Positions 7,982 to 17,858 of a stretch of 64,000 bases of DNA are shown one piece after another. The position numbers were made by a program, and so were the translations under genes. Numbering within the stretch: position 1 is the first letter of the stretch; each line of letters opens with the position of its first letter. Source of the DNA: Phycisphaerales bacterium (GTDB taxonomy: Bacteria > Planctomycetota > Phycisphaerae > Phycisphaerales > SM1A02). The stretch lies in NCBI GenBank assembly GCA_022446885.1, contig JAKVBU010000009.1, positions 62,001 through 126,000 of the forward strand. Reading direction: 5' to 3'. The notes under the pieces were generated by a model. It did not search any database, was not told the DNA's origin, and was given only the letters and a program-made list of their open reading frames with translations.

Positions 7982-10900
7982 GTGAATGACCCCGCAGAGA
8001 ATTCGGACTGGCCCGCCCTGAACGCTCGAATCGATGCGTGCATGATCAGGGATCGACGCCGACTGCGACGTCGGGTGCGACGGCTCAAGGGCCGTCGTGA
8101 CCGGGCCCTGGTCGCTCGGGGCGTGGAGAAAATCGTGGCTCAGATCGAGGCTTCTCAGCAGCAGGTGGAAGCGAGAAGCGCACAGCTGCCGCACCTGAAA
8201 CGACTGGACGATCTGCCCATCGAGACCATCCACGATGAACTGGCAGCGGCGATCGAGGCGAATCAAGTCGTGATCGTGCAGGGCGAGACCGGGTCGGGCA
8301 AGACCACCCGATTGGGTCGAATCTGTCTTGAATTGGGGCGAGGTGTGTTCGGTGGCATCGCGCACACCCAGCCCAGACGAATCGCTGCCCGTTCAGTCGC
8401 AAGGAGAATCGCCTCGGAGTTGCCCCCGCCGGATCGGGCCCTCATCGGGCATCACGTGCGATTTGATCGAAGCGGTGACGAAGATGACCTGTTGACCGTG
8501 ATGACCGACGGTGTGTTGCTGGCGTCGATTCGGTCGGACCCACGACTGGAACGGTGGGACACGATCATTCTCGATGAAGCGCACGAACGCAGTCTCAATA
8601 TTGACTTCCTGATCGGCGTGCTCCGTTCGATTCTGCCCCGTCGCCCGGAGTTGAGAGTGATCGTGACATCGGCGACGATCGATGCGGAACGCTTCTCGAA
8701 GGCGTTTTCAGATGCCCCGGTGGTGACAATTCCTGGGCGGACCTATCCAGTAGAGATTCTGCACCGCCCTCCGGCCAGTGATCTCGATGACGGAAACACC
8801 GAGGCGATCAGCCGTGCAGTGCTGGAGGCGGTGCGTGAAGCTGATCAACTGGTTCAAGGAGAGGGCGACATGCTCGTCTTTCTTCCTGGCGAGGCTGAGA
8901 TTCGATCGTGCATTCGGCGACTGAGCGGGGCCCTTGGTCAGCAGTTTGAGGTGTTACCGCTGTATGCCAGATTGTCCGCAACTGCGCAGGATCGTGTCAT
9001 GCGGCCGGGGCGATCCAGACGGATCATCTGCGCCACGAACGTCGCGGAGACATCTCTGACGGTGCCTCGCATTCGGGCCGTGATCGACAGTGGGCTGGCG
9101 CGGGTGTCACGATTCAGCGCCAAGAGGCAGGTGCAGCGGCTGCCTCTGGAGGGCATTGCTCGCGACTCGGCTCGCCAGCGTGCTGGGCGGGCCGGACGTG
9201 TCGCGCCCGGGGTGTGCATCAGACTTTGGAGCACCTCTGACCATGGGGCTCGTGATGAAGCGATCGATCCAGAGTTGCGGCGAAGCGACCTGGCAGGTGT
9301 GCTGCTGCGGATGGCCGATCTGAATCTGGGCGAGGCTGCCACCTTCCCATTTCTGGACCGACCCAAGGCAGCCATGATCCGCGCCGGCGAGCGAGTGCTC
9401 GAAGAACTCGGCGCCACGACAAGAGGCGAACTGACACCGCTTGGCCGTGAGATGGCGTCGCTGCCGGTGGCGCCACGCGTGGCTCGAATGCTGCTGGCGG
9501 GACGTGCCCAAGGCTGTCTCGAGGCTGTACGAGTGATTGCGGCTGGGCTGTCGATTCCCGACCCGCGGTTGACCCCTCACGACGCCCGAGAGGAATCGCA
9601 GGCAGCCCATGCAGCATTCATCGATCGCAGGTCGGACTTCATGTCGCTGCTCAACCTGTGGGAGGCGCTGTCGGGGCGAATCCGCGACGAGGGCTCAGCA
9701 GCCACCAGAAGATGGTGCATGGCCAACCACATCTCGTGGGTTCGGGTGGTCGAGTGGCGAGACCTCGTGCATCAACTGCGACGGGCCTTGCGGGGAGAGG
9801 GTGGGGGAGATCGCACGGCCTCGAAGATTCACCGGGCGCTGATGACGGGGCTGCTCATTCAGGTGGGGCGTCGCAGTGAAGAGGGCGACTACGAGGCGCC
9901 AGGTCAACGGCGATTCCATCTGCATCCGTCATCGGCTCTGGCCGCTCGACCACCAGCCTGGGTGATGGTGGGCGAGCTCGTCGAGACACGAAAGCTGTAC
10001 GGCCGAGTTGCTGCAGCGATCTCACCCCACTGGCTGGAGCAAGCTGCCGGCCATCTACTGGATTACACATACGAGCGAACTCGATGGGACACCCAGAAGG
10101 GGGAGGCCACCGTCGCTCGTCGGGCGCTCCTCCGAGGGTTGACTGTCTCCAAAGGGCAGCGTGTGCCACTGGCCTCGATTGAGCCTCAAAGTGCCAGACG
10201 CCGGTTCATCGATCACGCATTGGTCGATGGGGACTGCGACTTGGGCCAACTGGCCTTCTTCAAGGCCAACGAGACATTGGATGAACGGCTGCGTGAGCGT
10301 GCAACCCGCATGCGACGAACCGACCTGCTGCGTGGCCCCGCTGCTCGGGCCGAGCACTTCGATGAAGTCCTGCCTCACTGGGTGCACTCGCCGCGATCAC
10401 TACGCCAGTGGCTCTCCAGCGATGCGCACGCAGCCCAGACCATGCTTCTGAGCGAGCACGAGTTGTTGACCGAGGCCGGGCAGAATGCCGGAGTGGCGGC
10501 CCAGAGTGCATTCCCCGACGCCATTGAAACCGGGGCGGGCCTCGCTCGAATTGTGTATCGGCACAACCCCGGCGAGGACGATGATGGGCTCAGCCTCAGG
10601 GTTGGCATCGAACAACTGCCCGGCATCGATCCTGTGCGCCTGGCCTGGCTCGTGCCGGGCTGGCGGCGGTGGCTGGTGGAGACGCTGCTACGTGGCCTGC
10701 CCAAGGATGCCCGCCGGGCACTTGCCCCCATGCGCGAGACGATCGACACCATCGTGCGTGGGCTTCCAGATGAGCCCAGTGGATCCATCCATCGTGCGAT
10801 TGAGGCGTGTTCGCCGCATCCAGTGGCGTCGGAGGAATTGGCCGCGGTGGATGTCCCCGCTGCACTTCTGCCACGATTTGAAGTGACCGATGAGGGTCGC

Positions 10901-11821
10901 GTCATTGCCGTGGGTCGGGACCTGCCTCTGCTTCGGCGAACACTTGAGGCCCGCCGCAATCGCGTTGTGGCTCGTGCCCTTGAGCAGGATGACCGCCATG
11001 GACAACTGGTTGAGGTATGGCCCCAGGACGAGATGTTGCCGCGGCAAGTCAGGTGCGGCGCTGTCGAGGCGCACTTGGTCCTCGATGCGTCTGAAGACGG
11101 CGTTCGTCTCTTGCTGGAACCATGCCCCCGAATGGCTACGCAGCGGCATCGCCTGGGCGTTCGTCGTCTGCTTGTGGACACGTTGGGAGAGGGCTTGCGT
11201 TCGGCTGTGCGAACGTGCACCGGGTTTGATGCCGCGCGATTGTGCGCCATCGCACTGGGCCGTGGGGGGCAGTTCGAGCAGGACGCCGCGGCGATGACGG
11301 TGGAATTGGCCTGTCCCGGCCCGACTCCGGACTCGGCGGGACGCTTCGAAGAGGTGGCCACGCAGGTCTGGGACCAACTGGTGCCTTCAGCCACGCGGGC
11401 GATCGGTGTGCTGTGCGATTACCTGCAGTCAATCTTGCGATGCAGAGATGATCTGGCCGCCAGTTCACTCGCCCCGGAGGCGCTCGTCGAGTTGCAGCAG
11501 GCATACGACTTTCTGGCACATGTCTCCATACCAGGGGCGCTGCCGCCAGCCTGGTGGCCGATGCCTGCACGCTGGGCCCGCCTGCTCAGCGAACGAGTAG
11601 CTCGAGGCGACCCAAACGGAGCGGTCCTTGCCCGTTCGATCTCCCAGTGGCAGGATCGCGCCGGACTGGCGGAGGCGCGACTGAGCCACCCGAGTGTGAT
11701 GCAGTACAGACTGCTGCTGGAGTCAAGACGGGCGCAATTGCACGGGGGCGACAGCGGAGGCGTTCGGGTTGATGATGCCCTGCTGGCGCAGCAGTGGGCA
11801 CTCGTCGAGGCGACCGCCTGA
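7982..11821 (+). CDS. hrpA: ATP-dependent RNA helicase HrpA (DEAH family)
   Basis: This 1279-residue protein has all DEAH-helicase motifs: Walker A GETGSGKT at 101-108, DEAH at 198-201, SAT at 230-232 and QRAGRAGR at 399-406. Winged-helix, ratchet and OB domains follow, then the long C-terminal extension that marks full-length HrpA (about 1300 residues in Enterobacteria). The family unwinds RNA and acts on mRNA and ribosome-associated substrates. The N-terminal ~70 residues are Arg-rich and probably bind RNA. It starts at GTG 7982; a weak CATGAT hexamer ends 6 bases before, a near match to the leaderless boxes elsewhere. It is convergent with ugd, 6 bases apart. Confidence 0.95.
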   Translation: MNDPAENSDWPALNARIDACMIRDRRRLRRRVRRLKGRRDRALVARGVEKIVAQIEASQQQVEARSAQLPHLKRLDDLPIETIHDELAAAIEANQVVIVQGETGSGKTTRLGRICLELGRGVFGGIAHTQPRRIAARSVARRIASELPPPDRALIGHHVRFDRSGDEDDLLTVMTDGVLLASIRSDPRLERWDTIILDEAHERSLNIDFLIGVLRSILPRRPELRVIVTSATIDAERFSKAFSDAPVVTIPGRTYPVEILHRPPASDLDDGNTEAISRAVLEAVREADQLVQGEGDMLVFLPGEAEIRSCIRRLSGALGQQFEVLPLYARLSATAQDRVMRPGRSRRIICATNVAETSLTVPRIRAVIDSGLARVSRFSAKRQVQRLPLEGIARDSARQRAGRAGRVAPGVCIRLWSTSDHGARDEAIDPELRRSDLAGVLLRMADLNLGEAATFPFLDRPKAAMIRAGERVLEELGATTRGELTPLGREMASLPVAPRVARMLLAGRAQGCLEAVRVIAAGLSIPDPRLTPHDAREESQAAHAAFIDRRSDFMSLLNLWEALSGRIRDEGSAATRRWCMANHISWVRVVEWRDLVHQLRRALRGEGGGDRTASKIHRALMTGLLIQVGRRSEEGDYEAPGQRRFHLHPSSALAARPPAWVMVGELVETRKLYGRVAAAISPHWLEQAAGHLLDYTYERTRWDTQKGEATVARRALLRGLTVSKGQRVPLASIEPQSARRRFIDHALVDGDCDLGQLAFFKANETLDERLRERATRMRRTDLLRGPAARAEHFDEVLPHWVHSPRSLRQWLSSDAHAAQTMLLSEHELLTEAGQNAGVAAQSAFPDAIETGAGLARIVYRHNPGEDDDGLSLRVGIEQLPGIDPVRLAWLVPGWRRWLVETLLRGLPKDARRALAPMRETIDTIVRGLPDEPSGSIHRAIEACSPHPVASEELAAVDVPAALLPRFEVTDEGRVIAVGRDLPLLRRTLEARRNRVVARALEQDDRHGQLVEVWPQDEMLPRQVRCGAVEAHLVLDASEDGVRLLLEPCPRMATQRHRLGVRRLLVDTLGEGLRSAVRTCTGFDAARLCAIALGRGGQFEQDAAAMTVELACPGPTPDSAGRFEEVATQVWDQLVPSATRAIGVLCDYLQSILRCRDDLAASSLAPEALVELQQAYDFLAHVSIPGALPPAWWPMPARWARLLSERVARGDPNGAVLARSISQWQDRAGLAEARLSHPSVMQYRLLLESRRAQLHGGDSGGVRVDDALLAQQWALVEATA

Positions 11822-11827
11822 TCTTGT

Positions 11828-13168
11828 TCAAGCGGTGGCGGTCTCGTGCACACCCTTGCGACCGACGCTGTAGTACACGAAGCCCTTCTCGTGCAGCGCC
11901 ATGTCGTGATACACGTTTCGGCCGTCGAAGATGACCGGCTCCTTCAATTGGGCCTGCATCTGGCTGAACTCCGGCTGCCGGAATTCCGACCACTCGGTGC
12001 AGACGACGAGGGCATCGGCTCCGCTGCATGCCTCGTACATGTCCTGCACGTAGTTGATGTCAAGCCCGTAGGCCTTGAAGGTCTCTTCGGCGATCGGGTC
12101 GAAGGCAGTGACAGTGGCACCTCGCTCAAGCAGCCCTTCGATGATGGTCTTCGCCGGGGCTTCACGAACGTCGTCAGTGCGTGGCTTGAATGCGAGACCC
12201 CAGAAGGCGAAGTGACGGCCGGAGACGTCGCCGTTCCAATGCGACAGAATGCGATTCAGGAACCAGGTGCGCTGCGCCTGATTCACCTCGTGGACTGCTT
12301 CATTGAGCAGGCAGGGAATGCCCGAGTCCTGCCCCATCTCGATCACGGCCAGCGTGTCCTTGGGGAAGCAGGAACCTCCGTAGCCCAGGCCGGGATTGAG
12401 GAACTTGTCGCCGATTCGTTTGTCGGCGCACATGCCTTCACGCACGCGGGCGATGTCAGCGCCGTAGTACTCGGTGATGCGGGCGATCTCGTTGATGAAG
12501 GAGATCTTGGCCGCGAGCATCGCGTTGCTGGCGTACTTGACCATTTCCGATGACTCGACGTCCATGAACATCAAGGGGTTGGCGGTGCTCACGTAGGGGT
12601 CGTACAGCCGGGTGAGCAACTCGCGCCCACGATCATCCTCGATGCCGCAGACGACGCGGTCAGGCTCCTGGAAGTCTTTGATGGCGTCGCCTTCCTTGAG
12701 GAATTCCGGGTTGTCGGCGACTGAGAAGGGCTTGTTGGTGATGGATGAAATCACATCACGCACCTTTGCCGTCGTGCCGACCGGGACCGTCGACTTGACC
12801 ACGATCACCGGGTGGTCAACCTTGCACGTGCCCGACTCGATCGCTTCGCCGATGGCCTTGGCCACGGCCATGACGGCCGACAGATCGCTTCGTCCATCTG
12901 GGCCAGTGGGGGTACCCACGCAAATGAAGATCAACTCGCCGTCGGCATAGGCAGCTGCCTGGTCCGAGGTGAAGTGCAGCCGATCGCCCTTGATGTTGAG
13001 CGTCATGAGCTCGGACAACCCCGGCTCGAAGATCGGGCATTCACCCCGTTGCATCATCGCGACACGCTCGTCGTTGATGTCCAGACAGGTCACATGGTTT
13101 CCGGTGTTGGCGAAGCAGGTGCCAGTGACAAGGCCGACGTAACCGGATCCGACGATCGTGAGATGCAT
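11828..13168 (-). CDS. ugd: UDP-glucose 6-dehydrogenase
   Basis: This 446-residue enzyme oxidises UDP-glucose to UDP-glucuronate with two NAD+. The N-terminal Rossmann motif GSGYVG is at 7-12 and the catalytic cysteine Cys267 lies in GYGGSCFPKD. The ATG at 13166-13168 places MHLTIVGSGYVG at the N-terminus as in the family; a longer frame adds 22 unrelated residues. The enzyme feeds capsule, lipopolysaccharide or exopolysaccharide precursors. No sugar-transferase genes adjoin it, so the polymer it serves cannot be deduced. Confidence 0.96.
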   Translation of the reverse strand: MHLTIVGSGYVGLVTGTCFANTGNHVTCLDINDERVAMMQRGECPIFEPGLSELMTLNIKGDRLHFTSDQAAAYADGELIFICVGTPTGPDGRSDLSAVMAVAKAIGEAIESGTCKVDHPVIVVKSTVPVGTTAKVRDVISSITNKPFSVADNPEFLKEGDAIKDFQEPDRVVCGIEDDRGRELLTRLYDPYVSTANPLMFMDVESSEMVKYASNAMLAAKISFINEIARITEYYGADIARVREGMCADKRIGDKFLNPGLGYGGSCFPKDTLAVIEMGQDSGIPCLLNEAVHEVNQAQRTWFLNRILSHWNGDVSGRHFAFWGLAFKPRTDDVREAPAKTIIEGLLERGATVTAFDPIAEETFKAYGLDINYVQDMYEACSGADALVVCTEWSEFRQPEFSQMQAQLKEPVIFDGRNVYHDMALHEKGFVYYSVGRKGVHETATA

Positions 13169-13246
13169 GGCGAGGGAAACTCCCGTGAGGCAGGGACAGT
13201 GGACTTGGGCGACATGCCGCCGCATTCCCTGCACCCGCCGTCGGAT

Positions 13247-13762
13247 TCAGGGAGTTGAGCCGCGCATTGTATCGGCCATCGCAGCCTCGATCGACAGGAG
13301 CTTCTCTTTCAATGCCAGCGCGGTTCCTCGACGGGCGGTGCCGTGGAATCCACCTAGTGAAGAGGTGCCCAGCACCCGGTGACATGGCGTCAGCAGCGGG
13401 AGCGGATTGGCCCGCATGGCGCCCCCAGCCGCTCTGATGGCTCTGGGGCTACCTGCCGAGGTGGCCAGTTGGGCATAGGTCCTTGTTCGCCCGAGTTTGA
13501 TGCGGCGACAAGCCAGCCAGCATGCTCGATAGAAGGGTGGGCCCTCGGGCACTGCAACAGGCGGGGGGCCGGAGGGCTCTCGCAAGGCTGCCCGCACCCA
13601 GGCGGCCAGTTCCGGAAGCAGGCGGCGATCCTCTCGGCCAGTGGGGCCCTTGTGCAGGGCGGCCCACTCGGTTCGCAGGGTGTCGCCGGTCATGATGATC
13701 ACCAGCCCTCCAGCAGGTGTGGGCACCTGTCGCCACCAGACCTTTGATGGCGTCTTCTGCAT
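13247..13762 (-). CDS. ogt: Methylated-DNA-protein cysteine methyltransferase
   Basis: This 171-residue protein repairs O6-alkylguanine by transferring the alkyl group to its own cysteine. The active site PCHRV is at 126-130 with Cys127, preceded by the helix-turn-helix region with an Arg finger (about residues 93-122) and followed by LGGFHG. The short start at 13760-13762 ([10 protein letters not shown]) is preferred because a TAGGAT box ends 7 bases upstream, and because the longer frame would overlap glyA. It is divergent from glyA. Confidence 0.93.
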   Translation of the reverse strand: MQKTPSKVWWRQVPTPAGGLVIIMTGDTLRTEWAALHKGPTGREDRRLLPELAAWVRAALREPSGPPPVAVPEGPPFYRACWLACRRIKLGRTRTYAQLATSAGSPRAIRAAGGAMRANPLPLLTPCHRVLGTSSLGGFHGTARRGTALALKEKLLSIEAAMADTMRGSTP

Positions 13763-13769
13763 GTGGGTG

Positions 13770-13775
13770 ATCCTA
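13770..13775 (-). promoter_or_regulatory. Leaderless -10 box of ogt
   Basis: TAGGAT on the minus strand ends 7 bases before the ogt ATG, with no Shine-Dalgarno sequence between. It faces the glyA box at 13822-13827. Confidence 0.5.
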
Positions 13776-13821
13776 CGCGAGTCAGTTGTGGACAACGGCG
13801 GCCGGTGCTCTTTAGCTGTCC

Positions 13822-13827
13822 TACAAT
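13822..13827 (+). promoter_or_regulatory. Leaderless -10 box of glyA
   Basis: TACAAT, close to the bacterial -10 consensus, ends 8 bases before the glyA ATG. The intervening eight bases are pyrimidine-rich and contain no Shine-Dalgarno sequence. Confidence 0.55.
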
Positions 13828-13835
13828 TCCGCCCC

Positions 13836-15125
13836 ATGAATACCTCGATGACATCGCTGGATCCGCTCTCCGTTCAAATGCTCGAACTGCTGGGTGGCAA
13901 TGACCCGGAGGCGGCCCGAATTCTGGCCGCGGAGGCCACACGGCAGGATCGCACGCTGGAGCTGATCGCTTCGGAAAACCACGTGTCCTCGGCCGTCATG
14001 CACGCGGCCGGGTCGTGGATGACCAACAAGTACGCCGAGGGATATCCTGGCAAGCGCTACTACGGGGGCTGCGAACATCACGATGAGATCGAGCAGTTGG
14101 CGATCGATCGGGCATGTGCGCTCTTTGGGTGTCGATTCGCCAATGTGCAGCCCCACTGCGGTGCCAACGCCAACACCGCCGCGTTCATGGCCATGCTCAA
14201 GCCGGGCGATCGAGTGTTGAGCCTGCCCATCAAGAGTGGTGGGCACCTCAGCCACGGGCTCAAGCCGAACTTCTCAGGCACGTTCTTTGAGATTCACGAC
14301 TATGACCTCGACCCCGAGACCGAGCAGCTCGACTACGAGCATGTCGCCGAGCGAGCACGCGCCGTGCAACCGAAGATGATCATCTGCGGCTACAGCGCCT
14401 ATCCGCGTGTGATCGATTTCGAACGCTTCCGGGCGATCGCTGATGAGGTGGGCGCCGTGCTCATGGCTGACATCGCCCACATCGCCGGTCTGGTGGCGGC
14501 GGGTGTGCACCCCTCGCCTTTCCCGCACGCCCACATCGTGACCACCACGACGCACAAGACGCTCCGTGGCCCTCGTGGCGGCCTGATCCTCTCCGATGAC
14601 GAGGACGTGGCAAAGATGGTCGATCGAAAGGTGTTCCCGGGCTCACAGGGCGGGCCCTTGATGCACATCATCGCCGCCAAGGCGGTGGCCTTCGCCGAGG
14701 CATTGCAGGACGACTTCAAGGTATGGGCCACACAGGTTGTAGCCAACGCCCAGGCACTGGCGCAGGGGCTCGTATCCGCGGGCTATCGGTTGTGCACCGG
14801 CGGTACTGACAACCATCTGCTGCTCGTCGATCTACAACCTCGCGACGCCGATCTCACAGGGGCGGATGCCGAGCGTTGGCTGGAGTCTGCCGGCATCATC
14901 ACCAACAAGAACGGCATCCCCAATGACCCGCGTGGCCCCATGGTCACCAGCGGGCTGAGGTTGGGTACCGCGGCCTTGACCACCCGTGGTTTGAAAGAGG
15001 ACGACATGATTGCCGTGGCGGGCATGATCGATCGAGTACTGGCAGGTGGAGGAGATGAAGCGATCTGCCAGAGCGTGCGTGAGGATGTGCACGCCCTGTG
15101 CGATCGATTCCCCTTGTTCCACTGA
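13836..15125 (+). CDS. glyA: Serine hydroxymethyltransferase
   Basis: This 429-residue PLP enzyme interconverts serine and glycine while charging tetrahydrofolate with a one-carbon unit. The PLP lysine is Lys241 in [14 protein letters not shown]. The N-terminal signature [12 protein letters not shown] (37-48) and the [13 protein letters not shown] motif (66-78) are intact. A frame extending upstream to 13641 was rejected because it runs through the divergent ogt gene; the ATG at 13836 carries a TACAAT box 8 bases upstream. Length is normal for the family. Confidence 0.97.
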   Translation: MNTSMTSLDPLSVQMLELLGGNDPEAARILAAEATRQDRTLELIASENHVSSAVMHAAGSWMTNKYAEGYPGKRYYGGCEHHDEIEQLAIDRACALFGCRFANVQPHCGANANTAAFMAMLKPGDRVLSLPIKSGGHLSHGLKPNFSGTFFEIHDYDLDPETEQLDYEHVAERARAVQPKMIICGYSAYPRVIDFERFRAIADEVGAVLMADIAHIAGLVAAGVHPSPFPHAHIVTTTTHKTLRGPRGGLILSDDEDVAKMVDRKVFPGSQGGPLMHIIAAKAVAFAEALQDDFKVWATQVVANAQALAQGLVSAGYRLCTGGTDNHLLLVDLQPRDADLTGADAERWLESAGIITNKNGIPNDPRGPMVTSGLRLGTAALTTRGLKEDDMIAVAGMIDRVLAGGGDEAICQSVREDVHALCDRFPLFH

Positions 15126-15143
15126 CCTGATCTGTTACAGGTC
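15124..15143. terminator. Hairpin between convergent glyA and trmL
   Basis: GACCTG pairs with CAGGTC across an 8-base loop, directly after the glyA stop and before the trmL stop. There is no T-run, so termination is only suggested by the position. Confidence 0.35.
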
Positions 15144-15156
15144 GAGCGGGACCAAT

Positions 15157-15627
15157 TCACTCGGGCAGGCCGATTTGACGAAGGCCTTCGTAAACGACCG
15201 CCGTTGCGGCGCATGCCAGATTCAAGCTGCGTATGCCCTGTAGTTGCGGAAGCCCGATGATCGCTTCTTCGCCCCAGCGAGCGCGGATCTCCTCAAGCAC
15301 TGATTCGGGCAGCCCGTCGCTCTCTCCGCCAAAGAGCAGGGCGTCGCCGGACTCAAATCGGACATCCCAGACGCTGCGGGTTGCTCGGGCAGAGCAGGCC
15401 CAGAGGCGAGCAGGGGCCTCGGACGCCAGGTAGTGACGCCAGGAATCGTGCACCCGCACGTCGAGGTCATTCCAATAGTCCAGTCCGGCTCGGCGAAGGG
15501 CCTTGGCCCCCAGATCGAATCCCAGAGGCCTGATCAGATGCAAGGTGCACCCCGTTGCCATCGCTGTACGGCCGATTGTGCCCGTGTTGTTGGGGATCTC
15601 AGGGGCATTGAGAACCAGATGCAGCAC
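15157..15627 (-). CDS. trmL: tRNA (cytidine/uridine(34)-2'-O)-methyltransferase
   Basis: This 156-residue SPOUT-family enzyme methylates the ribose of wobble base 34 in tRNA-Leu isoacceptors in E. coli. Recognisable motifs are NAPEIPNNTGTIGRTA near the N-terminus, FGGESDGLP, and the C-terminal knot sequence IRSLNLACAATAVVYE. The start is GTG at 15625-15627, with an AGGAG sequence about 12 bases upstream. It is divergent from the EF-G-like gene. Confidence 0.93.
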   Translation of the reverse strand: MLHLVLNAPEIPNNTGTIGRTAMATGCTLHLIRPLGFDLGAKALRRAGLDYWNDLDVRVHDSWRHYLASEAPARLWACSARATRSVWDVRFESGDALLFGGESDGLPESVLEEIRARWGEEAIIGLPQLQGIRSLNLACAATAVVYEGLRQIGLPE

Positions 15628-15673
15628 GCCAGGGGCACTCCTGCCAATGGCCCAGAGGGCCTCTGCGGGCCGC

Positions 15674-15679
15674 TATAGT
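15674..15679 (+). promoter_or_regulatory. Candidate -10 box of the EF-G-like gene
   Basis: TATAGT lies 86 bases before the ATG at 15766, in the 138-base intergenic space with trmL. It would give a leader of about 80 bases that includes the duplicated Shine-Dalgarno unit. Confidence 0.35.
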
Positions 15680-15726
15680 CATTGGTCCCGCACCATAGCG
15701 GAGCGGCCGTAGGAAGAGATCTCAGT

Positions 15727-15760
15727 TCACGCGTTCAAGGAAGTCACGCGTTCAAGGAAG
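15727..15760 (+). repeat. Perfect 17-base tandem duplication carrying the ribosome binding site
   Basis: The 17-base unit TCACGCGTTCAAGGAAG occurs twice head to tail (15727-15743 and 15744-15760) without a mismatch. Each copy ends in AAGGAAG. The second copy ends 5 bases before the ATG at 15766 and is the working Shine-Dalgarno; the first copy is a spare 17 bases further upstream. Confidence 0.85.
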
Positions 15761-15765
15761 CTTCG

Positions 15766-17817
15766 ATGCCCACTCATTCGACCGATCAGATTCGCAACAT
15801 CGCCCTCGTCGGCCCCTCCGGCGGCGGCAAGACCACACTGGCAGAAGCAATGCTGGTCGCCACCGGCGGTATCGGCCGGGCCGGCAAGGTGGAGGACGGC
15901 AGCACCGTCAGTGACTCCAGCGATCTGGAGAAGTCATTTGGCCACTCGTTGACAAGCGCAGTAGTGCATGTCTCCCACGACGGATGCCACATCAACATCA
16001 TCGACACCCCCGGCCGTGGGGACTTCCTCGGCGTGGCCATGAGCACGCTGCCGGCCGTTGAGACCATGGTGCTGGTTGTTGATCCTGACACCGGCATCGA
16101 TCCAGTTTCACGCCGCCTCATGAAGCTGGCAGCCGAACGAAACCTGCCTCGGGCGATCCTGATCAACAAGATCGATCACGGTGATGTGGTCGGCCTGCTG
16201 TCGGAACTGCAGGAAACGTTCGGTTCGGAGTGCCTGCCCATCAATCTGCCAACCGAGGGCGGCTCAGCCGTCATTCGCTGTCTGCAGCAGTCCGAAGGCG
16301 ACAGCGATCTTGGAGACGTCGCAGACTTCCACACCGCTTTGGTGGATCAGATCGTTGAAACCGACGAAGCCTTGATGGAGCAATACTTGGAGGCCGGATC
16401 GGTCGAACCGGAGGCATTGCTCGATCCCTTCAAGAGCGCCATGCGCGACGGACATCTGATTCCGGTGGGTTTCGTGAGTGCCACCAACGGCGTGGGCGTG
16501 AAGAAGTTCCTCGATCAGATCGCCTGGCTCTTCCCCAACCCGGCGCAGGGCAATTTCCGGCCCATCGAGAAGGTGACGGACGAGGGTTCCGAACCGGTTG
16601 AACTGACCGCCGACCCCTCGGGCACAGTGGTGGGGCACATCTTCAAGGTGGCCAGTGACCCATTCGTGGGCAAACTCTGCTACATCCGCGTGCACAACGG
16701 CACCTTGTCGTCTTCACAGCAACCTCGCGCCGATGACAGCCGCAAGGGCATTCGTCTGGGGCATCTACTGAGCCCTCAGGGGTCTCAGACCTCTGAGATC
16801 GACTCAGCCGTTCCCGGTGACATTGTCTGCGTTGCCAAGATCGACGACCTCAAGTACGACAGCACCCTGCACACGCTGGCAGAAGGCCATGCTCGCATGA
16901 GTTCGATTCCGTTGCCCAAGCCCATGTACGGGCTGGCCATCGAAACTACGAGCAAGGGTGGGGAGTCCAAACTCGGTGAAGCCATGGCCCGCATGATGGC
17001 GGAGGATCCCACCTTCGTGCTCGAGCGAGTCGCCGCAACCGGAGAGCAGGTTATTCGCGGTCTGGGCGAACTGCATTTGCGAGCAAAATTGCAGCTGCTC
17101 AAGGATCAGTACGGGGTGGAAGTTGCCACGCACCAGCCCAAGGTGGCTTACAAGGAGACCATTCAGGGGCAGGCGGAAGGGCACCATCGCCACAAGAAGC
17201 AAAGTGGCGGCTCGGGGCAGTTCGGTGAGGTCTATCTGCGTGTTGAGCCAGTCGCCGAGACGGAGGAGGGCCTCAGCAGGGGATTGCTCTTTGTCGATGA
17301 CACATTTGGTGGAAGCGTTCCCAAGCAGTTCTTGCCCGCGATCGAGAAGGGTGTTCGGCAGGTCATGGTCGATGGGGCCATCGCTGGCTACCCGATGCAG
17401 AACATCAAGGTGAGCGTGTATGACGGCAAGCACCACTCGGTGGACTCAAAGGAAATCGCCTTCATCACGGCGGGCAAGCGGGCGTTCATCAATGCTGTTC
17501 AGAAGGCCCGACCGGTGCTGCTTGAGCCATTTGTGAAGCTCGAGATCACCGTGCCTCAGGACTACATCGGTGACATCTCTTCCGACATGTCCGGGCGACG
17601 AGGCCGGATCCAGGGCACCGATGTACTGGCCGGCAACCAGGTTGTCGTGCACGCCGAGGCGCCGCTCTCGGAGGTGATGATCTACGCCAATCAGCTCAAG
17701 TCGATGACCGGCGGCGCCGGCTCATATTCGATGGAGTACTCCCACGACGAGCAGACGCCTCCCAATGTGCAGGCTGATGTGGTGGCGGCATTCAAGCCCC
17801 GAGACGACGACGACTGA
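15766..17817 (+). CDS. EF-G-like translational GTPase (divergent paralogue)
   Basis: This 683-residue protein has the five-domain layout of elongation factor G. The P-loop, GPSGGGKTT at 16-24, differs from the AHIDHGKTT of true EF-G, and the switch regions are altered, though DTPG and NKID are present. Domain IV and V sequences such as SGRRGRIQG are EF-G-like. Such paralogues (EF-G-like type, FusA2) do not usually replace EF-G; stress or ribosome-recycling roles have been proposed for relatives. The ATG at 15766 follows AAGGAAG by 5 bases; a longer frame from 15682 lacks homologous residues. A canonical fusA is expected elsewhere. Confidence 0.9.
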   Translation: MPTHSTDQIRNIALVGPSGGGKTTLAEAMLVATGGIGRAGKVEDGSTVSDSSDLEKSFGHSLTSAVVHVSHDGCHINIIDTPGRGDFLGVAMSTLPAVETMVLVVDPDTGIDPVSRRLMKLAAERNLPRAILINKIDHGDVVGLLSELQETFGSECLPINLPTEGGSAVIRCLQQSEGDSDLGDVADFHTALVDQIVETDEALMEQYLEAGSVEPEALLDPFKSAMRDGHLIPVGFVSATNGVGVKKFLDQIAWLFPNPAQGNFRPIEKVTDEGSEPVELTADPSGTVVGHIFKVASDPFVGKLCYIRVHNGTLSSSQQPRADDSRKGIRLGHLLSPQGSQTSEIDSAVPGDIVCVAKIDDLKYDSTLHTLAEGHARMSSIPLPKPMYGLAIETTSKGGESKLGEAMARMMAEDPTFVLERVAATGEQVIRGLGELHLRAKLQLLKDQYGVEVATHQPKVAYKETIQGQAEGHHRHKKQSGGSGQFGEVYLRVEPVAETEEGLSRGLLFVDDTFGGSVPKQFLPAIEKGVRQVMVDGAIAGYPMQNIKVSVYDGKHHSVDSKEIAFITAGKRAFINAVQKARPVLLEPFVKLEITVPQDYIGDISSDMSGRRGRIQGTDVLAGNQVVVHAEAPLSEVMIYANQLKSMTGGAGSYSMEYSHDEQTPPNVQADVVAAFKPRDDDD

Positions 17818-17846
17818 TCCCTAGCCCCTCGGATCAGCCGCTGGCG

Positions 17847-17852
17847 TACCAT
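17847..17852 (+). promoter_or_regulatory. Leaderless -10 box of the cupin gene
   Basis: TACCAT ends 6 bases before the ATG at 17859. It has the same hexamer and spacing as the thrS and nrdR boxes, with no Shine-Dalgarno sequence between and no -35-like hexamer at the expected distance. Confidence 0.55.
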
Positions 17853-17858
17853 GCGTCC

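Noticed and set aside
10375-11394. Minus-strand open frame of about 339 codons within hrpA.
   Set aside because: It has Ser/Arg-rich low-complexity translation and is opposite the conserved C-terminal part of hrpA.
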